A stretch of DNA of 15,762 nt from Cudoniella acicularis (lineage: Eukaryota > Ascomycota > Leotiomycetes > Helotiales > Helotiaceae), in contig JAAMPI010001341.1 in the NCBI GenBank assembly GCA_013054445.1, positions 1 through 15,762 of the forward strand. Direction: 5' to 3'. Under the pieces are notes generated by a model, which was given only the letters and a program-made list of their open reading frames with translations, made no database searches and was not told where the DNA came from. Of the stretch, positions 1-9,374 are shown in pieces. Position 1 is the first letter of the stretch, and the number at the start of each line of letters is the position of its first letter. A program made the translations under genes and the position numbers.

Positions 1-954
1 CAAAAAGACTTAAAATATTATGATTTGTTGCCTCGGATGGTTTAGTGCGAGTGAGGAGGGTCGATTTCTGCGACGTTCGTTACCAGCCGGGCCTTGTCAG
101 AAAAAGCTCCAAGCACCACTTCTTGATGCCAAAACAATTACAAAGGCTTTATTAGGGACTCTTGGGAAACTCCCTGTAATGTTTAAAGGGGAGTACTGTG
201 AAGAAATAGGCAAGTCGTTTTACGCATCGAATCAATATGTTACGGAGGGTAGACACGAGACCCACTTTTCTATGGCTTCCTGCTTTAAGGGGTTTAGGGG
301 GATCTACACACTCTTTTCATGCCTCACTTCGCATTCGTATCAGCTACTTCTATATAGGAGAAACACTCCTCACTCGTTCTGCACTCAATATGTCACTTCT
401 TCCTGCTATACATCTAAGCACGTGACCTCAGTCCAAGACCATGTAACCGATAATAGGGTTTTAATACCGATGGAATCGAAGAAAGCACTATCCAACTATG
501 TAATTATCGGTTTATCATGAAACATAAGTGAAAAAGATCCTGAATAAGCTGGTAATTGAATACCAGAAGTGTAGGTAAGAAGATTCTTGTTACAAGCTCT
601 CGTTTTCTAATATCGTAATCTTACATACCCACTACTATGAATCTCTTTCCAGAAAGATATTGTAATCGAGACACAGAACGATGTATAATTAGAAAGTTTT
701 AACACGTCGGCATCACGAAAAAATATTCATTCTTAGCTGCTTGGCGTCTTCGCTAAGCATCTGTGGACGCCACCAGCGCTTGCCCCTGAGCTGTGACTAC
801 AAGTGGTTCGCATAAAAACAACGGAGTAGATAGTGGGGTCGCGCATGAGTCAATCAAAGCGTACAGAGGTTTTCGTTGGCGCCGTCTGCCTAACGAGGTA
901 CTGACAAGTATCCCCACAAGGGCACAACATTCGCCTTCGAATTATCGGTCTATC
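1..954. other. Gene-poor stretch upstream of the MFS locus
   Basis: No gene that I can support. A 166-codon open frame lies at 20-520 (+), but its translation shows no domain, biased composition or splice structure and it has no recognisable homology. A TATATAG at 351-357 followed by a CT-rich stretch and an ATG at about 390 looks like a promoter, but the ATG opens only an 11-codon frame. The stretch could hold promoter elements for the transporter gene that starts at 955. Confidence 0.5.
445..512. repeat. 10-bp perfect inverted repeat
   Basis: AACCGATAAT at 445-454 is the exact reverse complement of ATTATCGGTT at 503-512, with a 48-bp spacer. It could be an operator-like pair of half sites or chance; nothing nearby distinguishes these. 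Confidence 0.4.
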
Positions 955-3318
955 ATGGATGAAATGGCCACTCCAGCAGAGACAACTAGTCTACTCGGTG
1001 ATCATGACACATCGAACATCTCCTCTTTCAGCAATAATTGCGGTGCTCCTAGTGTTTTGGGAAGAGTGGTCTCCGAGAGTGTGCAAGACCCTGCCACTCC
1101 TAGAGTAGGAGGTGACGAGAGCTACGAACGGGAAACCTCGTGGTGGCCGATGCGTACTCTCTTTGCTTTAAGGTACGTGTTCTCCGGCCACGTCTGCAGC
1201 ATCAAACCGCACATCCTGCATCGTTGTAGTCGTCCATACAGACCATACCAACGTTTCCCGCTAATTGACTCTTTGGACCTGAAGTGTCGCGTTGATGACA
1301 TGGGATGCAAGCCTCGAATTTGCAGCTTTTTACGGGATTGGTGAAGAGTTCCGGCAAGTCCAGAATATCCAGTGGCTTACTTTGAGCTACACCATGGCCG
1401 TTAATATTGCGCAGCCACTGGTGTGTACCTATCGCCGTCCTGCCCAATGACCTGTTATTAACGGCGGGGGAAACAGTACAGTCGCCTATCAGATCTGACA
1501 GGGAGGAAGCCACCTCTAATATTCTCCCAAATTGCTTTCCTGATTGGCATTATGACATTGTGAGTTCCTGGTAGAATTTTTGAAATAATGCAGAGTATTG
1601 ACAAAGTTTCCAAGTGTTATGCCAGACAAGTTCTTCTGGCTTCGGGTAGCAGCGCGGGGTCTTGTTGGGATTGGTGCAAGTGGCATGGGACTCATGGTCT
1701 CTATTATACTCAACGGTGAGCTTTCTGCACTTCACGAAATGATGTTGCTAGTCCTGACTCGGATAACTTTTGTGCAGATCACACACCCTTGAAGAATAGA
1801 GCATTATGGCAGGTTGGGCTAATTCAGTTCCCTAGTCTTGTTGGACAGTCTATATCATTATTCATGGGCTGGTGCGTACTTGAAAAACTAAAATGGCGAT
1901 TGTAAGTTCGTATGATTCTTCGATAAGTAGTTTTAGTATTTTACACTGATCATAACACAGAACTTTCCTGTTCGAAGCCCCTGCGGCCCTCATTCTTGCG
2001 GTTTTGGGCTTCAAAATGATTCATTTGCCGAACTTGAAAACAAACTCTCAACGCCGTAATACAGTTTTGAAATACCACCATATTTTCAAGAAAGAAAACT
2101 TCGATTACGCAGGTTCAAGCATGCTCACAGTCACACTCGTCCTATTGGCTTACAACCTCAATTGTACTTCCCAGGACACAACGTCAAGCGTCTTATGGGC
2201 ACTGAATTTCATTTTTTTCGTCGCATTTCTATGGATAGAATCAAGAGTTACAGAAATAGGGAAAACACTGATTCCCTTTGAAAAGCTGGCTGGAAAAGAA
2301 TTTGTGCCCATCTTTCTAGCCGCACTTGCGGCTAACGGGATTGCAACGGGAGTAAGTTTCGCCAAAATATCACACCAAATGCCACGCCTGCTAATGAAAT
2401 GTAGTTACTGTTTTCTATACCATTTTTCGTCAATACATCCGAGCCGAAAAGTAAACAGACAACTGAGAGTTCCCATCCAGAGGTTATTCTCATATTTATC
2501 TTCGGTTTTGGATCAATACTTGGATCTCTGATCTATAGCCTCGTCGCACACTACTCAAAAAGACTTTGGTATGCACCGATTTGGGCCTCTGCCATGGCAC
2601 TGCTCACGTCAATGTATATCTGGCAATACTGGACCGGTATTATTTCCTTCACGGGTCACTCGCCAGAAAATGTTAATGTTGAAGCTAGGGTTAGAGGGAA
2701 ACTGGGAGAAAAGAATACCTGTTTTTGCTAGTGGCGCTGCCACGGGAATTATTATTCTTTCCCTGCACATCAAGCTGCTTAATACATGCGAGAACGAAGG
2801 TACTGTATTGAAAATGCTCTTAGGGTATCAGATAGAATGTTAACGGGGGATACAGACAAAGCGGTGTTGTACGGAGTGTTCCATCTTTTCATCAGCCTGG
2901 GCAGCATGATATCCATCTCAGTAATCTCAGCAGTGAAGCGATCTCAGTTCAGCAAGAATATGCACAGCAAACTTAAGCTCCCGGTTGACGATGTGGGCAA
3001 GGTATGTGTATTCCGAAGAAGGTTTTCCGGTAGAGAGGGCTGATAGGACATAGTTGGTGATAGAATGTATGAAAAGCCTTGAATGTTTAGACAAGGTGGA
3101 CAAACACGTGAGAAGTATTATTCAGTCTTGCTTTCTAGATGCTTTAAAATGTTGTTTTGGTGAGTATCTGTCAAACTATTGCACCTTAAATCCTCAAATT
3201 GACTTTCATAGGGTGTATTTTCGGTGTGGCCTGCTTCATCTTCGTTGTGGTATTTTTTATTCCGAGGAACGATGTGATTCGAGATCCGGTTGACTTTATT
3301 GAATCTGATGATGCATGA
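955..3318 (+). pseudogene. MFS transporter (DHA2/vacuolar Vba-like), disrupted
   Basis: Major facilitator transporter; fungal members of this group export drugs or move basic amino acids across the vacuolar or plasma membrane. The start ATG at 955 gives a soluble N-terminus with a TTSLLGD stretch typical of these proteins. Readable landmarks: the WLTLSYTMA helix, MFS motif A (LSDLTGRKP) at 1486-1512, a RGLVGIG helix, ND-x-PL-x-RALWQ, and FLFEAPAALIL. Introns with good signals: 1421-1476, one starting at 1560 (acceptor 1593 or 1614), 1716-1777, 1902-1960, 2352-2404, 3002-3053 and 3160-3211. The last exon ends with TGA at 3316-3318 after a final hydrophobic helix and an acidic tail. Breaks: no consistent frame between 1173 and about 1290 (first helix), and frame shifts at the A4 runs 2447-2450, 2709-2712 and 2811-2814. 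No motif C is visible where drug antiporters carry it, so substrate is unknown. Splice sites are well kept, so decay is recent, or some breaks are sequence errors. Confidence 0.82.
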
Positions 3319-3780
3319 ACTCATGACGCAAAAGCCTTGGATTTTGACTAAATACCACATCCTAGAAGACCTTGCATGATCGAAGGGGACATTCTATAGC
3401 AGAATATTAGTGTTCATATTTTCAACAGTTATTTAACATTACAATTATTGCTGAACAAAAAGAAACTTTGCGTCTATTAGATACGAAGTGATCACCCGTT
3501 CGTAGAACTATATTCTCCAGACATACTGTGACGGCCCCAAACAAAAGAAAGAATAGTAAAGCAAATAAGATGCCTGATGGCGATGTAGATCAATCAAACA
3601 ACGCCCCACAATCTAGAATTGAAAATGAAATTCGATTTTGCTCAGAGACTGGAACTCTGGTGGCAAAAAGCAAGCAGCTTACTGAAAACTACATTTAGTT
3701 CAATTGATCACATAATGAGCTTCTGTCACTTACCTTTAGATGAATTATGAAAGGACACGGTTGTCATAGCCTTTATAGCA
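3319..3780. other. Convergent intergenic spacer
   Basis: AT-rich spacer between the 3' ends of the transporter locus (+) and the NLR gene (-). I see no open frame, RNA gene or long repeat here. It should contain both 3' untranslated regions. Confidence 0.6.
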
Positions 3781-6700
3781 CTATGGACCCCTCATCGACG
3801 CCGTATCCGCGTATGGACCCCCAAGTGGGATCCAAAAGTCTTCTTCATGCGCCCACTGCAATTTATTCTCAGCTAGTAGCGCATCGGCTTCTTTGACTTT
3901 TCCTGCCCTAATGAGCCTCAATGCATCTTCAGCGATTTTGAGCGTTTTCGGCGGCTGTGGTTCTTCTTTCAAGGACCTAATTGAGGCTGTATCGCTATCC
4001 CGAAAAGTCAAGATATCCTCAAAAACTTCCGATGCCTCGTCATTTCTACCATGTGCTCTCAGAATTTTAGCTTGATCTAATCGTACCCAGAAGAGTGCTC
4101 GATTGTTGGTGTGGTCGCTTTGATTGCTTTCGTTGAGAATATACCGAAAGATCTCGATAGCCATTTCCCAATTTCCCTCATCAAAATGCAATAGCCCGCG
4201 AAGATGGCAAACTTGACAAAAACGGTCAAAGAAAGCGGTGAGAATTCCGGGTTTAGAGACAATTTCGGTGTACTTTCGAGCATCCTCGAGATTACCAGTG
4301 TCCCAATAGTTGATAATCAGGTGAATGATGGAGTCAACTGTGGTCAGCTTGTTGATTCCCAAAATCCGGTCCCGAGCCTCATAAGCCTGAAGAAGATTCG
4401 ATGTCGCTGCAGCATTATCGTTGAGTTTACGCTGGGTTTGGGCCAGGGCCACTTGTGCCATCAAAGCTAATGCATTATCTGCGCCAAAATTCGTGGATCG
4501 AGTCTTGTAAATATTCTCGAAAATATCACGAGCAAACTTCAGTTCCCCAAGACTTTCCTGTGCGTACCCAAAGTAGAGGTAACTGAACAAGTACAATTGA
4601 GATTCAGACCCGAGAAGCCTTAAAAAGCCTGCGAGGGCTTTGGATTGACTGGTGTTGGACTCGGAATATCGCGTCATGTAATATTCTGCCAAACCTAAAT
4701 CCTGGAAACTCTCGTAGGCGTCTGGCTTCCCATCTCCAACAACTCTCAGCTGGATTTCACTGGTTGTAGTAAGGATTTTAACGACTGGTTGCAAGTCCCT
4801 GTTTATCAAGCAAGCCTTTGCGTATGCCGAAGCGGCTCTGAGTGCGAGGGGATGTTCTTTGCCCAACAATTCTTCCAACCCTTCCATTACTTCCAACCGG
4901 GTCTTGATTGCATTGTCGGAGTCCATTATTACCATATACCACTCGCCAAGACGAAACAAACACAACCATTTCAAAGTCTTGTCGCTTCCTTTTTCTGCAT
5001 ACCATTTACTGAGGGATTCGTATGGTCCCCTGAAGAAATCGTTGATATCGAGCATGGATTGCGAATCCAAAGGCAGCTTCTCGTACCATCTTTCTAGCTT
5101 GCCGCGGATTTCCCATGAAGGAGAATTGTCTTTGCCTTTTCCATAGATATACTCCGCCCAAAACACAAATTCAGGCCCGTGAAGAAAGTTGTCCGCCAAT
5201 AGTAAAATATCCTCGTCAGGATTCGGAATCGAAGTGAGATGGATTGGCCAGTTCATTGCAGCATAATCATAAAGCACCTCTGGCTCAACTTCGGCTTCAC
5301 TGTCTTTGTCCTTGACTTCTGGGGACACATTCTTGCGAAGAGACGCTGCGATTCGACCTGGCTCTTGGTACTGCTTCTCGGATAAGCGGGCAAAGCACTT
5401 CCTCGTGAGATATGCATTCGACTCCGGTCTACTCACTTTGGCATCTGTGTCATGAAGATTCGTACATTGTAGTCGCTGCGTAAGAAACTCCTTAATCGAT
5501 GAGTGAGCAAGTTGAAGCCGTCCATTGGAGATGATGGCCAGGCGCGAACACAACTTTGACAAAGTTTCTTTGGGTTCGATGAGCAGATCCTTCTCATCTA
5601 AAGCGGAGCCAAATGGTCGAAGAGCGACAGCGACACTGATCTCTTCAATCGTCAGCGGTTTGTACGCTTCGACAAGTATCAGAAATATTTCTCGGCGCCG
5701 CTTGAGTTCGTCTTCACTCAGTTTTTGGCTCGATTCATCGAGAATCGCCTGGTAGGCCGAGAAAAGCCGCTCTGGAAACTCATGGATACGGCTCTCTTGC
5801 ATTCTGATCGTGTCTGCTCCCTCCACGAAATCTATGAATAATTTTGCCCATAAGAACATACCATCAGCACCAGCTACCTTTTTCAAGATCTCGTCTTGTG
5901 TACGTGCAAGGCTTTTCTTCTCCCTAAGTCTCCTTCTGATAAAGAGGACAATATCTCGATTCACAATTTCCGTTGTCATCGACACAACACTTGATCTCTG
6001 CTGGTATGGCTCAAGCTTGTACATTTGTTGGGATAGCAGAATAATCCGCGTATCGGATGTCTTCGCTAGAAACTCCAGATTTTCAAGAAGATTTTCCAGC
6101 TCCTTTGGGTTTTCAACAGAGCATTCGTCCACGCCATCAACTATTATGGTGATGCATCCGGCAATAGCAACCAAATCCTTTAGAATAGCCCATAGGCGCT
6201 CGAACGAGGCTTTACTACTATCGGGACTGGATTGTGTGATGGCTACCAAGTGATCTAGCACTATCCCAAACTTCGAGTGAGATACGACTTCGTCGAACTG
6301 CAGGATGTTGGCGAGGAGGAAAGTTAGGAATGCAACAGGCTTGGCCGATTTCATATCTGTTGAACCTTGGAAGTGGTAAATGATTCGCCGAGAGGAAATA
6401 TGGTGGCGGTATAAGAAGTTTGCAAGCGTGGATTTTCCACACCCTGTAGGTGAAAATGTTCGGTCAGTTTAATTATTATGCGAAAAGGGCGTCTCGCCAG
6501 GGCCTCACCAAGTTTTCCCATCACCCACAAGATTCTCTCGCCGCCGCCGCCGGCCCAATCCTGGTATACTTTATGTTCCACTATCCACTCGCAGCTACCG
6601 TCTAGCGGCTCGAAGCTGTCATCCGCCGGATGCCGTTCGGGGTCTAGCCATTTTACAAGTCTTCGTGTTGCATCTCCATCCGCCTCAGCTACACTCATTG

Positions 6701-8030
6701 TCAGCCAAACTGAACTCCCCGCTGCCACACTCGGGAGCAACATTATAGAGAGGTGGTACCTTGGAAATGGGATTGAATGCGATCGAAGCCGCTCGACATC
6801 GTGCGGTGAGATTCTGGAGAGGCCGTCAGCGAAGTTGTCGATTGAGGTCGATTGAGAGACGCTTACCTGCGAGCCCCGCGGAAAAAGTAAGAGCATGCTG
6901 GACTTGCAACTGCCGCTGATCTGTAGTTACGCCCTGTAGTAAGCCGGTGTCCATCTGGTCCAAGGGCATTGCATGCAAGAGTTGGTGGATCATATGCGTT
7001 GCGCGCATAGCATGGTGAGGCTATGAGGCTCTCAGGCATGGAATCCATGGCTATCGCTAAGATCAAGGCAGAATGAAACATTAACCGTACCTCGCGTGAA
7101 TTTGGAAAGCTCTGTTCATGTTCCAGGCGTCAGTTGATCCTCTTCTGCTGATCCCGCCACTCTCCACCTCACGTTTCCCGAGGGCTCAGGAGGCTAATCT
7201 GGAGTTATTACACATACCACGGTTCACAGCACATTCGTATTCCGCTCTCAGCAGAGCCGCCCGCTTTCTGACTCCCTCAATTTCGGTTTGGAAGTTTGCT
7301 GCGCATGGAGTGAGGCCCGCCCTTGTAAATCGAGCTTGTACAGTATCGTTAGTCCCGTTCAGGCCGGCCCCCCTGCAGCATAACCTTATGCAACTTACCG
7401 ATCTTCGTCTTTTTGTAAAAAGTTTTCGTGCGGACGAGAAAGCTAAGGATGGCGGCATAAAGCGCGACGATCTTGTCGCGAACGCGCGGCGATGCTCCTG
7501 ACTGCTCGTGAATGGATTCCCATTGTCCGATTTCCTCGATGATTTCTGCAAGTTGTTCTGACACCAGTTGTCCGATGTCATCTTCAGCGATGGCTACCTA
7601 CACAAGCGTGTGAATAGTTTCACCGTGGAGAAGTTGCATAGAAATTTGGCTACCTGAATAAGGGCGCGAACGCTGCCCCAAACGACAGATGTTATATCAG
7701 GGTATTGCTGGATTAATACATCAAAGGCACTGGAATAGTTGTGTATATGACGCAAATACTTCCGAAAACCTGTCTTCGTCTTTTTGTGTACCTTTGCAAG
7801 ATCACAGCATTCATAGAATAAATTTGTGATCCCAGTAGTATCTGGGAATTTTTCACTGCCCAGTATAATGCGTTCTTTGCTGTCCGGCTCGAGTGTGTTG
7901 TTGAAGTGCTGTTAGTTAGCATTCAGTCTAGATACTCTCAACATAATGTATTGGACGTTACCTCAATGGCTTGCTCCCAGCACGACGCCCTTTTTTGATG
8001 AAACTCATCAACCAGACCGAAAGATTCCAT
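3781..8030 (-). CDS. NLR-like STAND protein: fungal N-terminal domain, NACHT, TPR-like repeats
   Basis: Likely intracellular signalling NTPase of the fungal NLR type (nonself recognition, programmed cell death); this role is inferred from the family. Exons on the minus strand: 8030-7962, 7908-7654, 7597-7399, 7334-7218, an unresolved part between 7217 and 6868, then 6867 upstream end uncertain, 6813-6760, 6709-6509 and 6443-3781 (stop TAG at 3783-3781). Total is about 1,230 aa. The first exons encode the helical domain usual at the N-terminus of fungal NACHT proteins (probably Pfam DUF7708-like; key stretch VVWGSVRALIQ). NACHT: Walker A is G-K-L-G-C-G-K-S-T, formed across the 6444-6508 intron; Walker B is IIVDGVDE at about 6146-6123; sensor-like RIILLSQQ follows. 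A winged-helix-like segment (YKPLTIEEISVAVAL) and LAHSSIKEFL come next. From about 5000 to 3900 the helical pairs resemble kinesin-light-chain-type TPRs, the presumed recognition region. Start chosen because an earlier ATG hits a stop after six codons. The C-terminal 857 codons are intact. Confidence 0.88.
6444..6508 (-). other. Intron splitting the Walker A motif of the NLR gene
   Basis: On the minus strand the donor GTGAGG begins at 6508 and the acceptor CTACAG ends at 6444, giving a 65-bp intron. Joining G(6509) to GG(6443-6442) rebuilds the glycine before CGKST, making a perfect P-loop. Retention would shift the frame and remove NACHT function. Confidence 0.85.
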
Positions 8031-8112
8031 GATGGTCCACTACGGTTTGAATGGCATGAGCGGCGCAACACGCAGAGGGCTATGCAATTCATTCAGATAT
8101 TGAAACAGCGCT

Positions 8113-8170
8113 GATATATGGCACAGCAAGAGCGGGGCACTGTCGCAGTTTGTACTTGGAGTTTGATTGG
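8113..8170 (-). promoter_or_regulatory. Possible NLR gene core promoter
   Basis: On the minus strand, a CCAAT box (8170-8166) lies about 140 bp upstream of the start codon, and a TATA-like CATATATC (8120-8113) lies about 85 bp upstream. Spacing is reasonable for a fungal promoter, but these are short motifs and the call rests on position. Confidence 0.35.
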
Positions 8171-8192
8171 TTCAAATAGTGAGGCTGCTGAT

Positions 8193-8219
8193 GCAAGCCA
8201 TCTGCAAGCCATCTGCAAG
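8193..8219. repeat. 11-bp tandem repeat, about 2.5 copies
   Basis: GCAAGCCATCT occurs at 8193-8203 and 8204-8214, followed by a partial third copy (GCAAG). It sits in the upstream region of the NLR gene and is short enough to be simple slippage. Confidence 0.6.
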
Positions 8220-8371
8220 GTGACCAAAAAACCAAAAGCCCAAGCAAAAGCAAGGTCAAGGGGTGTCCGTTACGGTAAATTGAAAATTTACGATATTATA
8301 CTTAAAATGCGAATTCCAATCGTAAAAGCGGATTAAAGAAATGTTTTGTCAGAGCAATGCGCGACACCAAA

Positions 8372-8562
8372 TATAAAACAACCGAGGCCAACCACATCTT
8401 TCTCTCACACCTTTTTCCTTCTAAATTCATTGCTTGTATTTCTTGTCTCTTTACAAAATTAAGGGGGAAAAAGCATCAAATACCACGCATCCACATCTAC
8501 CCCAACAATTCCCAAGGCAAATGAGTTTTCAAAGGCGTTTTCTCAGAGTCAACACGTGGTGA
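8372..8562 (+). promoter_or_regulatory. Promoter-like segment with CT-rich leader and a 13-codon ORF
   Basis: TATAAAA at 8372-8378 is followed by a pyrimidine-rich stretch (about 8395-8445) typical of fungal transcription start regions. The first ATG downstream (8521) opens only a 13-codon frame ending at TGA 8560-8562. No larger plus-strand gene begins here, so this may start a long 5' leader with upstream ORFs for the gene at 9375, or a non-coding transcript. Confidence 0.4.
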
Positions 8563-9374
8563 TCTGCCAACCTGCAGTCAGCAACTTTTGGACTGCAGCA
8601 AGGATATCTTGCGAGACGAGTGTGGTTCCACCACATCAAATGAAGATTTTCCAACGATCACGCGAAACCTTTCTCTCTCTAGGAGGTGTAACTCGGCGTT
8701 AGGTCTCGAAGTTCAGGAATGATGAAGCTAAGGTCATCCAAGATACCGGTACATCAACAAGACTCTTGGCAACGGACCTGTATTGTCTAATAATTACTCC
8801 TGCTAGAAGAAAGACACATGCGGCAACAAGGCTGCATATATAAACGCTTGTCCGAGGTATCTTGGAGTGAACAATTGACAGTTCTCCAGTATTGAAGCGA
8901 GCCTTCCCGACATTGCTCCCACCACACCTTTCTCTTTGGCCTTATCTTGAGAGCTTTAGCCAATCCTATTACATATTCTCAGCCTTAGTAACTCGGTGAG
9001 GGATAACCTTGCAGGCTAAAGGCAATACTGTGCGTATAGATATAGTCCTCGGTGAAGCCTCGCTCCCCAACTGCCTTGGGTACTGTTGCATCTCAAAGAT
9101 TCAGGCTATTCGACATAGGAGGCGGGGTCATATGGTGCAGGAGAGACAGCCCACTCAAGCAAAGCCTCCTTCATTGGATGAAGTCCGGATTTTCGAGTCC
9201 TGGGATGCCTCGTATTCCAAAGTACGGCCACCGCCATTGTGCAATGAGGCTCTTCGTCGGTTGGTCAGATATGACATGACAAGTCGTCAAGTTTTCACCC
9301 AAAATCCCCACTATCCTCTACTTTGCTAAGAGACAATGTAACCTTAGGGTTTCACAATCACCTCACACTTTACA
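8563..9374 (+). promoter_or_regulatory. Upstream/leader region of the Cys/His repeat gene
   Basis: No convincing gene. A clear TATATAAA lies at 8837-8844, about 530 bp before the ATG at 9375, with CT-rich DNA at about 8915-8945. This is a second candidate promoter. An open frame at 9009-9329 (106 codons, non-ATG start in that frame) has no recognised features and is more likely leader or chance. Confidence 0.4.

Noticed and set aside
20..520. 166-codon plus-strand open frame
   Set aside because: No recognisable domain, composition bias or splice context, and a second overlapping frame is also open; chance is the simplest explanation.
7186..7581. 131-codon minus-strand open frame in the NLR 5' region
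   Set aside because: It joins the wrong frame of exon 3 to exon 4 by reading through the 7335-7398 intron, which has a GTAAGT donor and an ACTAAC branch site.
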